From the NCBI GenBank assembly GCA_903889525.1, contig CAISXT010000006.1:1-37463 (forward strand): DNA of 37,463 nt, written 5' to 3'. The stretch is from an uncultured Opitutia bacterium (GTDB lineage Bacteria > Verrucomicrobiota > Verrucomicrobiia > Opitutales > UBA953). Of the stretch, positions 1 to 8,731 are shown piece by piece. Each line of letters starts with the position of its first letter. Position 1 is the first letter of the stretch. Both the position numbers and the translations under genes were made by a program. The notes below the pieces were generated by a model. The model worked only from the letters and a program-made list of their open reading frames with translations, was not told the DNA's origin and did not search any database.

Positions 1-81
1 GGGGCCGATACCATAGATATAGCGGAGAGAGATCTCTACTTTCTTGTTGTTGGGAATGTCTACGCCGAGGATTCGTGGCAT
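1..81 (-). CDS. rpsM: 30S ribosomal protein S13, N-terminal part (cut by window edge)
   Basis: Reading the minus strand from an ATG at 81 gives 27 codons beginning [14 protein letters not shown] and ending YIYGIGP at the window edge. This is the N-terminus of S13, the small-subunit head protein that contacts the P-site tRNA and forms bridges to the large subunit. The IYGIG motif belongs to the helix-two-turn-helix start of the family. It follows map after a 79-nt gap, so the alpha-operon part of the cluster begins here. The usual infA and rpmJ genes do not fit in that gap. The rest of the gene lies outside the window. Confidence 0.93.
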   Translation of the reverse strand, partial: MPRILGVDIPNNKKVEISLRYIYGIGP

Positions 82-160
82 GGTGTCCGTGCTGTTTGGA
101 AGGTGGGAAAGAGGTCGGAACTTGGAGGTTCTGGTGGGATTTGAAAGCAAAAAATGCGGT

Positions 161-922
161 TTAAACGAGGGTGAGGATTTCGGCCCCCGTTTCGGTCACT
201 AAAACGGTGTGTTCGAAGTGCGCGGAGACCATGCCGTCGCCGGTCCGAGCGGTCCATCCGTCGGCAGCCATAATTATCTTATGGGTGCCCAGATTAACCA
301 TGGGCTCTATTGCTAAAGCCATGCCAGGCAATAGTTTAGGTCCAGTTCCAGCCTTACCGCAATTAGGGATTTGGGGCTCTTCATGCATCTTGCGGCCCAC
401 GCCATGTCCAACGAAGTCCCGGACGATGCCATAGCCGCCCGGCGTGAGGGCTTCCTGGATGGCCGCAGAGATATCTCCCACCCTGTTGCCAGGCTTTACA
501 GCGGCAATCCCCGCCATCAGGGATTTTTCGGTATCGAGACAAAGCTGCCGCGCCTGCGGGGCGACGGAGCCGACCATGATGGTGCGGGCGTTGTCGCCGA
601 TAAAGCCATCCCGGCGGACGACGACATCCAAGGAAACCAGGTCGCCATCGCGGATGATCCGGTCGCTGGCCCCGATGCCATGGACGATTTCGTCGTTCAA
701 GGAAATGCATACATATCCGGGGTAGCTCAGCCGGCCCACAACATAGCCGTGGCAGGCGCTCTCGCATCCGTGCCGGACCATTAAGCCACGGGCAGCCGCA
801 TCCAAGCCAGCGGTCGAGATGCCTGGGACGACCAGCGTGGCCAAGTCATGCAGGACCCGCGCTGCGGCCGCACAAGCCGCACGCATGCGACTGACGTCCT
901 CGGCCGACTTCAGATCGATCAT
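161..922 (-). CDS. map: Methionine aminopeptidase, type I
   Basis: A 253-residue protein that removes the initiator methionine from nascent chains in the cytosol. The five metal ligands of the pita-bread fold are all visible: Asp99 (in SLDV), Asp110 (in GD), His173 (in GHGVG), Glu206 (in AIEPM) and Glu237 (in FEHT). The length matches bacterial type Ia enzymes, with no N-terminal zinc or SH3 extension. It sits 11 nt downstream of secY, as in many spc operons, and is followed by rpsM. The ATG start has no clear Shine-Dalgarno sequence. The family assignment is secure from motifs and context. Confidence 0.97.
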   Translation of the reverse strand: MIDLKSAEDVSRMRAACAAAARVLHDLATLVVPGISTAGLDAAARGLMVRHGCESACHGYVVGRLSYPGYVCISLNDEIVHGIGASDRIIRDGDLVSLDVVVRRDGFIGDNARTIMVGSVAPQARQLCLDTEKSLMAGIAAVKPGNRVGDISAAIQEALTPGGYGIVRDFVGHGVGRKMHEEPQIPNCGKAGTGPKLLPGMALAIEPMVNLGTHKIIMAADGWTARTGDGMVSAHFEHTVLVTETGAEILTLV

Positions 923-933
923 CCCAGCAAGGC

Positions 934-2508
934 TCAGTGAGCGACCTTAGAGATATTCAATCCCCAGGCAATAAGGCCCAGCACAAACAGAATCGTGCAC
1001 GTCATCTCGAGGGAGCCTAACGCGGAGGATTCGGCCTCAGTCCGCAAACCTGCTGCGGGTACCGGGATGCTTCCGATGCGACCCTTCTTCAAGAAACCTT
1101 CATAGTTACGCTGAAGCAGGAAAGTTTCGATCTGGCGCATCGTATCGAGCATGACGCCCACCGTAATCAGGCCGCCGGTGCCACCCAAGAAAGTCGCCAG
1201 GCGCATGGGGAAGCCAAAGCCCGTGATGAACATGTCCGGCATCAGGGCGATGATGAGCAGGAAGGTGGAGCCAGCCAAGGTCAGGCGGGTCATCACGAAA
1301 TCGAGGAACTGAGCGGTCGGCTCGCCCGGGCGAACTCCGAGGATATAGCCGTTATTCTTCTTCAGGTCGTCGGCGATTTGCACCGGACGGAACATGATCG
1401 AAATCCAGAAGTAACTGAACCCGAAGATGAGGGTCGCGTAGATGGTATAGTAAAACGCGTTATTCCGCTGGAATACTTCGCCCCACTGGCGGAGGAATTC
1501 CAGCTGCGGGGATACCGTGCTCAACGGATTGAGCAACATGGGCGGGAAGCTCATGATGGCTCCAGCAAAAATGACGGGCATCACACCTGCGTAATTGACC
1601 TTGAGCGGGAGGTAGTTGGTCTGGGCCCCGTACATCTTACGCCCGACCATGCGCTGGGCATACTGTATCTGAATCTTCCGGACGGCCTGGTTGATGGCGA
1701 CCATGGCAGCCGTCACGGCGACGAACAGCAAGATCATGCCGATAGCTTTTTCCCAGCCATGCGAGTTGGCAGCAGCTGCGCCAATCTTACCAGAGAAAGT
1801 CATATCAACAAACGACTTCAACGCACCGGGGATATCCGCCAAAATGCCGACGGTGATTAGCACCGAGGTACCGTTGCCGATGCCACGCTGGGTAATCTGT
1901 TCACCAAGCCAGAGCATCACGATGGCGCCGGACGTGAGAAGGCTGACGCCGAGGCACACGAAAAGGACCTTACCACTGATCCAGCCGACATCGGGCATCA
2001 CCACGATGGTTTCAGTGAAGTTTCCTAAGCCGAGGGCTTGGCCTGCCTGGGTCGGATTGCAGAAGGCCGCGAGGAGCATCGCCGACTGGACGATCGCGAT
2101 AAGGATTGTGAGGTAGCGTGAATACTGGGCAACTCGCTGGCGACCGACTTCGCCTTCCTGCTGCAGGCGAGCAATGGAGGGGACCACCGCAGACATCAGC
2201 TGCATGATGATCGATGCACTGATATAGGGCATAATGCCCAAAGAAAAGACGGCACCCTTCAGCAGGGCACCACCCGTGAACATGTTGTACATCGCCACCA
2301 TCCCGCCACTCCCGGCGGACTTATCCGCCGCTTCCTGGAAGTACTTGATGATGGGCGCCGGATCGATGCCGGGCAAAGGAATGTTCGCCCCAATTCGGGC
2401 CACGAACACCAACGCCACAGTCGCGAGGAGCCGTGCCCTGAGCTCAGGAATCCTCCAGCAGTTGGCGAAGGCCGTGAACATCGAGGACAAAGGTGAGCCG
2501 AGGCTCAC
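934..2508 (-). CDS. secY: Protein translocase subunit SecY, with a C-terminal extension
   Basis: This is the channel subunit of the SecYEG translocon in the inner membrane. The protein begins with the family-typical FANCWRIPELR, followed by plug and TM2 sequence (GIMPYISASIIMQ) and the cytosolic loop QRMVGRKMYG. At 524 residues it is about 80 longer than typical bacterial SecY. Part of the excess lies after the usual end (YEGFLKKGRIGS): about 43 residues that include another hydrophobic segment near residues 499-518. The GTG start at 2508 overlaps the rplO stop as GTGA, suggesting translational coupling. An internal ATG at 2481 (MFTAFANCW) is an alternative start. The internal loops also look longer than usual. 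Confidence 0.96.
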   Translation of the reverse strand: MSLGSPLSSMFTAFANCWRIPELRARLLATVALVFVARIGANIPLPGIDPAPIIKYFQEAADKSAGSGGMVAMYNMFTGGALLKGAVFSLGIMPYISASIIMQLMSAVVPSIARLQQEGEVGRQRVAQYSRYLTILIAIVQSAMLLAAFCNPTQAGQALGLGNFTETIVVMPDVGWISGKVLFVCLGVSLLTSGAIVMLWLGEQITQRGIGNGTSVLITVGILADIPGALKSFVDMTFSGKIGAAAANSHGWEKAIGMILLFVAVTAAMVAINQAVRKIQIQYAQRMVGRKMYGAQTNYLPLKVNYAGVMPVIFAGAIMSFPPMLLNPLSTVSPQLEFLRQWGEVFQRNNAFYYTIYATLIFGFSYFWISIMFRPVQIADDLKKNNGYILGVRPGEPTAQFLDFVMTRLTLAGSTFLLIIALMPDMFITGFGFPMRLATFLGGTGGLITVGVMLDTMRQIETFLLQRNYEGFLKKGRIGSIPVPAAGLRTEAESSALGSLEMTCTILFVLGLIAWGLNISKVAH

Positions 2509-2972
2509 TCAGCGGCGGTAGCCGACTTCTTGGATTCGATCAGAATCGCCTTGCCGCCTGCTTTTTCGATTTTGGCTTTCGCGGAGTCGGAAAAACGGTG
2601 GGCCTTGACGGTCACAGCGCGGGTAATTTCGCCCGTGCCAAGGATCTTAAGGAGCAGAGCTGCCGAACGCAGGACGCCGGCGGCCTTGAGTTCTTCGAGC
2701 CCGAAGGTCTTGCCTTCCAATTCCTGAAAGTCGCGGACGTTCAGTACTTCGTATTCAATACGATTGACGTTATTGAAGCCGCGCTTGGGCAAGCGACGGT
2801 AGAGGGGCATCTGACCGCCTTCAAAGCCAGGACGATGGCCGCCGCCGGAGCGGGCCTTCATACCTTTATGGCCTCGACCAGAGGTCTTACCATGACCGGA
2901 ACCGCGGCCGCGGCCGAGAACCTTATGGCGGTGAGTGGAGCCCTTGATGGCGGGCAGTGCGTGGAGCTTCAT
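2505..2972 (-). CDS. rplO: 50S ribosomal protein L15
   Basis: This 155-residue protein is a late-assembly component of the large subunit. The N-terminus is the Gly/Arg/Lys-rich extended arm (GRGRGSGHGKTSGRGHKG) that threads into 23S rRNA. It is followed by GFEGGQMPLYRRLPKRGF, a diagnostic L15 stretch. The gene follows rpsE directly with 15 nt between them; the usual rpmD (L30) is missing. Its TGA stop overlaps the secY GTG start by 4 bp. The C-terminus ends in a short Lys/Ala-rich tail. Family and position are unambiguous. Confidence 0.97.
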   Translation of the reverse strand: MKLHALPAIKGSTHRHKVLGRGRGSGHGKTSGRGHKGMKARSGGGHRPGFEGGQMPLYRRLPKRGFNNVNRIEYEVLNVRDFQELEGKTFGLEELKAAGVLRSAALLLKILGTGEITRAVTVKAHRFSDSAKAKIEKAGGKAILIESKKSATAAE

Positions 2973-2987
2973 GTCTTTATGTTCCGC

Positions 2988-3638
2988 TTAGGCGCGGAGA
3001 GCCTTGATTTGTTCGAGTGTACGGAGCTTGGAGAGTCCGTCCAAAGTCGCTTTCACGACAGCCTGAGGATTATTCGAACCCATGGACTTCGAGAGGACGT
3101 CTTTGTAGCCAGCCACTTCAAGGACGGCGCGGACACCGCCGCCGGCGATGAGACCCGTACCGGGGGCAGCCGGACGGAGCATGACGACGCCACCATCGGC
3201 GTGTCCGATGACTTCGTGCGGAATCGTGTTACCACGGAGATTGACGCGGACGAGAGCACGGTGGGCGCGGTCGGTTCCCTTGCGGATCGCATCAGGAACT
3301 TCCTTCGCCTTGCCGTAGCCGACACCAACGCGACCTTTGCCATCGCCAGACACGATGAGCGCAGCGAAGTTGAAGCGACGGCCACCCTTAACGACTTTAG
3401 AGCAACGGTTGATGTGAACGACCTTGTCGTTGTATTCAGAAGCAGGGCCGTCGTTGCGGTTATCGCGACGAGGACCACGGCCAGGACCACCAGGACCGGA
3501 ACGACGGCCACCAGGACCACCAGGGCCACCAGGGCCACGACGATCGCCACCGGGGCCGGAGCGACCAGGGGCGGAAGGGGCAGCAGGAGCCGCCGAAGGG
3601 GCAGCGGAAGCCGCGGCGGGTTTGTTATCTACGCTCAT
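2988..3638 (-). CDS. rpsE: 30S ribosomal protein S5, with a long low-complexity N-terminus
   Basis: S5 helps form the mRNA entry site and supports decoding accuracy. The conserved body starts at about residue 68 ([21 protein letters not shown]) and includes [20 protein letters not shown] and [15 protein letters not shown]. The protein is 216 residues, about 50 longer than E. coli S5. The first roughly 65 residues are Ala/Pro/Ser-rich and then Gly/Pro/Arg-rich, with repeated GGPGG-like units and no expected fold. The matching DNA carries short CCA/GGA-type repeats. The gene follows rplR by 4 nt. The ATG start at 3638 is the only in-frame Met before the conserved body. Confidence 0.96.
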   Translation of the reverse strand: MSVDNKPAAASAAPSAAPAAPSAPGRSGPGGDRRGPGGPGGPGGRRSGPGGPGRGPRRDNRNDGPASEYNDKVVHINRCSKVVKGGRRFNFAALIVSGDGKGRVGVGYGKAKEVPDAIRKGTDRAHRALVRVNLRGNTIPHEVIGHADGGVVMLRPAAPGTGLIAGGGVRAVLEVAGYKDVLSKSMGSNNPQAVVKATLDGLSKLRTLEQIKALRA

Positions 3639-3642
3639 GTAA

Positions 3643-4005
3643 TTAGAAGCTCAAGCCAGCCTTACGGGCGGCATCGGCGAAAGACTTGACGGTACCGTGG
3701 TAACGGCGTCCGGCGCGATCGAAAACCACGGTCGTGAGACCAGCGGCCTTGGCCTTCGCACCAAAGGCTTCGCCGAAGGTGCCAGCTCCGCCCACCGTTG
3801 GGCGCAACTTCTGACCACGGAGATCCTTGGAGGTGGTGGCGAGAGAAACGAGGGTCACGCCCTTGTCGTCGTCGATGGCCTGTGCGTAAAGGTGCATGTG
3901 GGTCATCTTGAGCGCCAAGCGCGGCCGAGCGGCGGTGCCGCGAACCGTCTTGCGGATGCGCCAGCGGCGCTTCTGCGCCAGGAGATTCTTCTTCTGCAGT
4001 TTCAT
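3643..4005 (-). CDS. rplR: 50S ribosomal protein L18
   Basis: A 120-residue protein that binds 5S rRNA together with L5 and L25 in the central protuberance. The basic N-terminus ([19 protein letters not shown]), the core [20 protein letters not shown] and the C-terminal [22 protein letters not shown] are typical of the family. It lies between rplF (23 nt upstream) and rpsE (4 nt downstream) in the spc section. The length matches the family and nothing looks unusual. Confidence 0.97.
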   Translation of the reverse strand: MKLQKKNLLAQKRRWRIRKTVRGTAARPRLALKMTHMHLYAQAIDDDKGVTLVSLATTSKDLRGQKLRPTVGGAGTFGEAFGAKAKAAGLTTVVFDRAGRRYHGTVKSFADAARKAGLSF

Positions 4006-4028
4006 GGAATGTTTTCGGTTCGGGCGGA

Positions 4029-4595
4029 TTAGGCCGTCTTCTTGCCCTCCTTGCGGCGGACGTATTCACCTTCGACGCGGACACCCTTGCCCTTGTAAGG
4101 CTCTACAGGCTTGTAGAGCTTAATCGACGAGGCGACCTGGCCGACCATGTGGCGATCGGCGCCAGAGATGAGCAACTTGGTACCATCAGTCACGACGACG
4201 GTCACACCGGTGGGGACGGTGTAGCGAATCGGGTGAGAGTACCCCAGCGCGAGATCGAGGACGTTACCCTTGAGGGCAGCCTTGAAACCGACGCCTTCGA
4301 TGAGAAGGGTCTTGGAGTAGCCAGTGGCCACGCCTTCAACCATATTGCGGATAATCGCGCGGATGGTACCGTGAAGGGCGCCAGCGGTGCCTGCTTTCAC
4401 GATCTTGCCATCCTTGTCCTTAACCTCGGTGAGGTCACTGACGTTGACGATTTTAGCGTCGACGACGACGCCGACTTCCTTGGGGAAGGGCTTCGAGAGT
4501 TCACCCTTGGGCCCCTTGACGACGACGACGTTGTCCTTAACGGCAACGGTGACTTTGTCGGGGATATTGACGGGCTGCTTACCAATTCGGCTCAT
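4029..4595 (-). CDS. rplF: 50S ribosomal protein L6
   Basis: A 188-residue protein of the large subunit near the sarcin-ricin loop and factor-binding site. It begins MSRIGKQPVNIPDKVTV and contains VEGVATGYSKTLLIEGVGF. The C-terminal domain ends in the signature VEPYKGKGVRVEGEYVRRKEGKKTA. Two repeated alpha/beta domains are expected and the length supports both. It lies between rpsH (28 nt upstream) and rplR in the spc section. Confidence 0.97.
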   Translation of the reverse strand: MSRIGKQPVNIPDKVTVAVKDNVVVVKGPKGELSKPFPKEVGVVVDAKIVNVSDLTEVKDKDGKIVKAGTAGALHGTIRAIIRNMVEGVATGYSKTLLIEGVGFKAALKGNVLDLALGYSHPIRYTVPTGVTVVVTDGTKLLISGADRHMVGQVASSIKLYKPVEPYKGKGVRVEGEYVRRKEGKKTA

Positions 4596-4623
4596 AACGG
4601 TGCTTGTAGGGTTGAGGTCGGGG

Positions 4624-5022
4624 TTACCAGACCTTGGCCAGGAGTTCGCCGCCGACTTTTTGGCGGCGGGCTTCGGCGTCGGTCATGACACCGCGGGAGG
4701 TGGTGAGGATGGAGACACCCATGCCGCCGATGACTTTCGGAACGGATGAGTAGCCGGCGTAGACGCGACGACCAGGGGTCGAGATGCGTTCGATGCTGGT
4801 GATGGCAGGGACGCCAGCCACGTACTTGAGGGTGATCTCAAGCACCGGGAGGCCGTCGCGCTCAGCCTTGCGGGCGGAAGCGATATAACCGGCATCGGTC
4901 AGAATCTTGGCGACGCCTTCACGAAGGCGGGACCACTGGATAGTGATCGCGGCCTTGTTGGCCTGCGAAGCATTGCGAATGGAGGTCAGGAAATCCCCGA
5001 CGGTATCAGTTGAAGCGGACAT
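4624..5022 (-). CDS. rpsH: 30S ribosomal protein S8
   Basis: A 132-residue protein that binds the central domain of 16S rRNA and, in E. coli, represses the spc operon. It begins MSASTDTVGDFLTSIRNA, matching the canonical DPIADMLTRIRNA region. It ends with STSRGVMTDAEARRQKVGGELLAKVW, the conserved C-terminal rRNA-binding part; the TSRG and GGE signatures are visible. It is placed between rpsN and rplF. Whether it also autoregulates here cannot be judged from sequence alone. Confidence 0.97.
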   Translation of the reverse strand: MSASTDTVGDFLTSIRNASQANKAAITIQWSRLREGVAKILTDAGYIASARKAERDGLPVLEITLKYVAGVPAITSIERISTPGRRVYAGYSSVPKVIGGMGVSILTTSRGVMTDAEARRQKVGGELLAKVW

Positions 5023-5040
5023 GGTGTTGTTTCTTTGGGA

Positions 5041-5346
5041 TTACCAGGAGGCCTTGGTGACGCCAGGAATCTGGCCGTTGAGCGCAAGCTCACGGAAGGT
5101 GATACGGGAAAGGCCGAACTTGCGGATGAACGCTCGAGGACGACCAGAGATGGAACAGCGGTTCTTCTGACGAACCTTGGAGGAGCTACGCGGGAGCTCG
5201 CCGAGCTCGCGCTGAGCAGCGTAGAAAGCTTCTTCGCTGACCTTGGGGTCAGTGAGGACCTTCTTGAGCTCAGCACGCTTGGCGGCGTACTTCTTGACGA
5301 GACGGTCACGCTTGAGGGCGCGCTGAATAACGGACTTCTTGGCCAT
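5041..5346 (-). CDS. rpsN: 30S ribosomal protein S14, zinc-free long form
   Basis: A 101-residue S14 of the small-subunit head. It has the long-form N-terminus ([20 protein letters not shown]), then [21 protein letters not shown] in slightly altered form ([13 protein letters not shown]), and the C-terminal tail [12 protein letters not shown]. The two CxxC pairs of the short zinc-binding form are absent, so assembly should not depend on zinc. It lies between rplE and rpsH, separated by 20 and 18 nt. Confidence 0.97.
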   Translation of the reverse strand: MAKKSVIQRALKRDRLVKKYAAKRAELKKVLTDPKVSEEAFYAAQRELGELPRSSSKVRQKNRCSISGRPRAFIRKFGLSRITFRELALNGQIPGVTKASW

Positions 5347-5366
5347 GCTAGTAAGTGGGCTGGGGG

Positions 5367-5963
5367 TTAGGCCTTGGCGGCGGCGGTGGCGGTGGCAGCG
5401 GCCGCATCAGCGGCGCTGGAGCGACGGAAGGGCATGCCGAGCAGACGGAGAAGCTCGCGACCTTCCTCGTCGGTGTTGGCAGAAGTCACGATGATGATGT
5501 CCATCCCGACATTGGCACGCTGGGAGCCATCAGCCTGGGTCTCAGGGAAGATGGTGTGATCCGAGATGCCGAGGGAATAGTTGCCGCGGCCGTCGAGACG
5601 GTTCGAGGTACCGCGGAAGTCGCGGATCATCGGGAGGGCCACCGCGGTGAGGCGGAGATAGAACTCCCACATGCGGGCACCACGGAGGGTGACGACGCAA
5701 CCGAGAGGCATGCCTTCGCGGACCTTAAAGGCGGCGACAGACTTGGAAGCCTTGGTGATAATCGGCTTCTGGCCGGAGAGCTTGGTGATATCCTTGACGA
5801 CTTCGGCCATGTGGCCCTTGTCGGCTTCGGCCTTGAACGCGGAGTTCAGGACGATCTTCTCCAGGTTCGGGACCTGATGAATGTTGGTGTAACCGCGGCT
5901 CTTAATGAGCTCGGGGACGACCTTCTCGAGGTAGACCTTCTTAAGGTAAGGAACAGATGCCAT
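5367..5963 (-). CDS. rplE: 50S ribosomal protein L5
   Basis: This 198-residue protein binds 5S rRNA and contacts P-site tRNA. Diagnostic stretches are [46 protein letters not shown] and [14 protein letters not shown]. It carries about 20 extra residues at the C-terminus, a low-complexity Ala/Thr tail ([15 protein letters not shown]) after the normal end [10 protein letters not shown]. The tail is probably disordered. The gene sits between rplX and rpsN in the standard order. Confidence 0.97.
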   Translation of the reverse strand: MASVPYLKKVYLEKVVPELIKSRGYTNIHQVPNLEKIVLNSAFKAEADKGHMAEVVKDITKLSGQKPIITKASKSVAAFKVREGMPLGCVVTLRGARMWEFYLRLTAVALPMIRDFRGTSNRLDGRGNYSLGISDHTIFPETQADGSQRANVGMDIIIVTSANTDEEGRELLRLLGMPFRRSSAADAAAATATAAAKA

Positions 5964-5995
5964 GGCGTATTAAATCTCGGGTGGTTTCGTAAGGT

Positions 5996-6265
5996 TTACT
6001 TGGAGGCCTTCGCAGGCTTCTTGGCGCGCCGGGCATCCCAGAGGGAGCCAAGCATGACGTTGGAACGGTGAATCGGGGCTTCACGCTCGGTGATGCCTCC
6101 CTGTCCGTCCTGCGTGCGCTTCAAGTGGCGCTTAACGAGGTTAAGGCCCTCGATGGTGAGACGCTCGTCAGCACGGTTGTAGCTAACAACTTTGCCGCGC
6201 TTACCTTTTTCGGCGCCGGAGATGACGACAACTTCGTCGCCCTTTTTGATGTCGGTCTTGGACAT
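5996..6265 (-). CDS. rplX: 50S ribosomal protein L24
   Basis: An 89-residue assembly-initiator protein that binds the 5' domain of 23S rRNA. The KOW motif is at the N-terminus (KGDEVVVISGAEKGKRGKV) and is followed by GLNLVKRHLK and EAPIHRSNVML, both typical of L24. It is slightly shorter than the E. coli protein (104 residues) at the C-terminal end, which is a basic Lys/Ala tail. It starts 5 nt after rplN, consistent with a single transcript. Confidence 0.96.
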   Translation of the reverse strand: MSKTDIKKGDEVVVISGAEKGKRGKVVSYNRADERLTIEGLNLVKRHLKRTQDGQGGITEREAPIHRSNVMLGSLWDARRAKKPAKASK

Positions 6266-6270
6266 AGTTT

Positions 6271-6636
6271 TCAGAGTACCTCGGGAGCGAGGGAGATGAT
6301 CTTCATGAAGTTCTTGCTGCGGAGTTCGCGAGCAACGGGCCCGAAGATGCGGGTGCCCTTGGGGTTGCCGTTTTCGTCAAGGATGACGACGGCGTTGGTG
6401 TCAAAGCGGAGGTAGCTGCCATCCGCACGGCGAATCGGAGCGACGGTGCGGACGATGACAGCGCGACAGACCGAGCCCTTTTTCACCTGGGCGTCAGGGG
6501 TAGATTCCTTGACGGAGCAGATGATGATATCGCCCACGCCGGCAGTATCGGTCAGCTGACCGAGACGGCGAATCATGCGGACCCTGCGGGCCCCGGTGTT
6601 GTCGGCTACTTCGAGCCGGGAGAGCATCTGAATCAT
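6271..6636 (-). CDS. rplN: 50S ribosomal protein L14
   Basis: This 121-residue beta-barrel protein forms intersubunit bridges. The sequence begins [19 protein letters not shown]. It contains [38 protein letters not shown], of which [20 protein letters not shown] is the family signature. The length equals the family norm. It lies between rpsQ and rplX. Confidence 0.98.
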   Translation of the reverse strand: MIQMLSRLEVADNTGARRVRMIRRLGQLTDTAGVGDIIICSVKESTPDAQVKKGSVCRAVIVRTVAPIRRADGSYLRFDTNAVVILDENGNPKGTRIFGPVARELRSKNFMKIISLAPEVL

Positions 6637-6675
6637 GTTATAAAGGGCTTAGTGTTTTAAGGTGAGGTCGGGCCT

Positions 6676-6960
6676 TCAGTCTTCGATGGACTGAGCAGCG
6701 ATCTTCGCGGCTTCGACGACACGGATCACGCGCCAGCGCTTCAGCTTGGACAAGGGGCGGGTCTCCATGATTTCGACCTTATCGCCGGGCTTACACTCGT
6801 TCTTTTCGTCGTGGGCGTGCAGGACGGTGCGGCGCTTGACTTCCTTCCCGTAGACGGGGTGAGGAACGGTGTACTGGAAGTTGACCTTGACGGTCTTGTC
6901 TCCGGAACGGGAGGCGACTAGACCTAGGAGGGTCTTACGGTTGGAGCGGGACTCGGACAT
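6676..6960 (-). CDS. rpsQ: 30S ribosomal protein S17
   Basis: A 94-residue primary 16S-binding protein with an OB fold. The core shows LLGLVASRSGDKTVKV, RRTVLHAHDEKNECKPGDKVEIMETRPLSKLKRWRV, in which GDKVEIMETRPLSK is the family signature. The C-terminal tail is slightly extended (EAAKIAAQSIED). It follows rpmC by 25 nt and precedes rplN by 39 nt. Confidence 0.97.
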   Translation of the reverse strand: MSESRSNRKTLLGLVASRSGDKTVKVNFQYTVPHPVYGKEVKRRTVLHAHDEKNECKPGDKVEIMETRPLSKLKRWRVIRVVEAAKIAAQSIED

Positions 6961-6985
6961 CGGGAAAGCGGGTTGGGGGTTGAGG

Positions 6986-7216
6986 TTACTTCTTCTTGGC
7001 AGCGACAGACTTGCCAGAAAGCACGGTCATGCAGCGGGCCACATCGCGGCGCAGGGCACGGAAGCGAGCCGGGTTTTCCACGGCGCCGGTGGCCTTCTTG
7101 AGGCGGAGGCTAAGAAGTTCTTCGCGGGCTTCGCGAATACGCTTCTGCAGTTCGGCGGGCGCCAGGGGGCGGATGGCCGTGGCGGCGGTGGGCTTGTCTT
7201 TCTGGTACTTGGACAT
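6986..7216 (-). CDS. rpmC: 50S ribosomal protein L29
   Basis: A 76-residue helical protein at the peptide exit tunnel, a site used by trigger factor and SRP. The L29 core is ELQKRIREAREELLSLRLKK followed by ENPARFRALRRDVARCMTVL. The open frame continues upstream to 7402, but I chose the ATG at 7216 (MSKYQKDKP) because upstream codons overlap rplP in another frame and show no L29 similarity. Even so, about 18 residues precede the usual L29 start. It sits between rplP and rpsQ as expected. Confidence 0.94.
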   Translation of the reverse strand: MSKYQKDKPTAATAIRPLAPAELQKRIREAREELLSLRLKKATGAVENPARFRALRRDVARCMTVLSGKSVAAKKK

Positions 7217-7256
7217 CGGTGAAAAGGGTCTGTTGTGGTTGGTCTGATCGAAAGTA

Positions 7257-7685
7257 TTAGTACTTTTCGAGTTCTTCGCGGGCGATAAAGCGGCAACGGA
7301 CCTGCAACTTCGTGTCGGCGAGGCGCATGGCCTCACGTGCGACGGAGATAGGAACGCCACCCACTTCGAAGAGCATGGTGCCCGGCTTGACGCAGGCCAC
7401 ATAGAGTTCGACGCTACCCTTGCCAGAGCCCATGCGGACTTCGGCTGGCTTCTTGGTCACGGGAGTGTGCGGGAAGATGCGCATCCACATCTTGCCTTTA
7501 CGCTTCAGCGAGCGGGAAATGGCGATACGGGCGGCTTCAATCTGATTAGCCGGGAGACGGCCACGATCGAGGGACTGGATGCCGAAGTCGCCGAACGCGA
7601 GGGTGTTGCAGGCCGTGGCGTTGCCGCGGATTTTGCCCTTACGATGCTTGCGCCACTTGGTGCGGGCGGGTTGGAGATTGGCCAT
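7257..7685 (-). CDS. rplP: 50S ribosomal protein L16
   Basis: A 142-residue protein near the A site of the large subunit. Family signatures are [14 protein letters not shown] near the N-terminus, then [20 protein letters not shown] and [29 protein letters not shown] ([12 protein letters not shown]). The R in MRIFP corresponds to the site that is hydroxylated in some bacteria (Arg81 in E. coli). It follows rpsC by 36 nt and precedes rpmC. Confidence 0.98.
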   Translation of the reverse strand: MANLQPARTKWRKHRKGKIRGNATACNTLAFGDFGIQSLDRGRLPANQIEAARIAISRSLKRKGKMWMRIFPHTPVTKKPAEVRMGSGKGSVELYVACVKPGTMLFEVGGVPISVAREAMRLADTKLQVRCRFIAREELEKY

Positions 7686-7721
7686 ATTGGTCTAGTTAAG
7701 TCGGAGGGTGGACGGAACGGC

Positions 7722-8363
7722 TTAGAACTCGGAGTCCTTGGTGCAAATCCAGCACTTGATGCCGACCTTGCCGGCTAGGGTGCGGGCTTCGGTGAAACCG
7801 TAATCGATGTTTTCGCGCAGGGTGTGGAGCGGGACGCGGCCGACGCGAGCGGACTCGACGCGGGCGATTTCAGCGCCACCGAGACGACCGCCGAGGCGGA
7901 TACGGATGCCATCGGCACCGTTGGTCATCGTGGTCTGGACGGCCTTCTTCATGGCGCGACGGAAAGAGATGCGGCGTTCGAGCTGCAGGGCAATGTTCTC
8001 AGCGACGAGCTGGGCGACCAAGTCAGGGCGCTTCACTTCATTGACCTCGAGAATGATATCGTCGATGCGGGCCTTGCCAGCGACCTTCTGGATCTCCGCA
8101 CGGAGATTCTTAAGTTCATCGCCCTTACGGCCGATGACAACGCCCGGGCGGGCGGTCCAGATGCGAACGCGAACCTTCGGGCCGGCACGTTCGATGAAGA
8201 TACGAGGCACAGCGGCCTGGCGAAGCTTCTCCTTGAGGAACGTGCGGATGCGGTAGTCCTCCAAGATGTTAGCGGGGAAATCGCGCTTGGTGGCGTACCA
8301 GCGGGATTCCCAGTTACGACGGACGGCTAGACGGAAGCCGATAGGATTTACTTTCTGGCCCAT
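7722..8363 (-). CDS. rpsC: 30S ribosomal protein S3
   Basis: A 213-residue protein of the small-subunit head that lines the mRNA entry tunnel and has helicase activity together with S4 and S5. It begins MGQKVNPIGFRLAV. The KH-domain core is VRIWTARPGVVIGRKGDELK, with the GxxG-type loop IGRKGD, and the C-terminal domain contains GADGIRIRLGGRLGGAEIAR. It is directly downstream of rplV (9 nt). The length is close to that of E. coli S3. Confidence 0.98.
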   Translation of the reverse strand: MGQKVNPIGFRLAVRRNWESRWYATKRDFPANILEDYRIRTFLKEKLRQAAVPRIFIERAGPKVRVRIWTARPGVVIGRKGDELKNLRAEIQKVAGKARIDDIILEVNEVKRPDLVAQLVAENIALQLERRISFRRAMKKAVQTTMTNGADGIRIRLGGRLGGAEIARVESARVGRVPLHTLRENIDYGFTEARTLAGKVGIKCWICTKDSEF

Positions 8364-8372
8364 TGTGCGAAA

Positions 8373-8711
8373 TTACTTGGTTGCGGAGCCCAAAGCCACG
8401 CGGATGTGACTCATGGACTTGTGGATTGGGTGAGCGGAGCCGCGAGCTGCAGGCATGGAACGCTTGATGACCGGACCTTGGTTGACCGTGGCGGAGACGA
8501 TCACGAGATCGCTGCTGGACAAGTTGTGGTTGTTCTCGGCGTTGGCCATGGCGCTAGCGAGCGTCTTGGCCAGGAGGCGGGCGGACTTGCGGGGGATGAA
8601 GCGCAGGAGCTGGATGGCTTCTTCGGCCGGGAGGCCTTGGATTTGGCGCGCGACTTCTCGCACCTTCTGGGGCGACATGCGGGCGAAACGGGTGGTGGCG
8701 TGTACTTCCAT
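8373..8711 (-). CDS. rplV: 50S ribosomal protein L22
   Basis: A 112-residue protein whose beta hairpin lines the exit tunnel, where macrolide resistance mutations arise. Core features are RMSPQKVREVARQIQG, LLAKTLASAMANAENN and the C-terminal hairpin region KRSMPAARGSAHPIHKSMSHIRVAL. In most bacteria rpsS immediately precedes rplV. Here a small secreted-protein gene separates them, with 20 nt between its stop and this ATG. Confidence 0.97.
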   Translation of the reverse strand: MEVHATTRFARMSPQKVREVARQIQGLPAEEAIQLLRFIPRKSARLLAKTLASAMANAENNHNLSSSDLVIVSATVNQGPVIKRSMPAARGSAHPIHKSMSHIRVALGSATK

Positions 8712-8731
8712 GACGTTAGTTAAATTGGGGT

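Noticed and set aside
2493-3689. A 398-codon open frame on the plus strand across rplO and rpsE
   Set aside because: It is the antisense shadow of GC-rich, strongly conserved ribosomal genes. Its translation has low-complexity Thr/Arg repeats and no family pattern.
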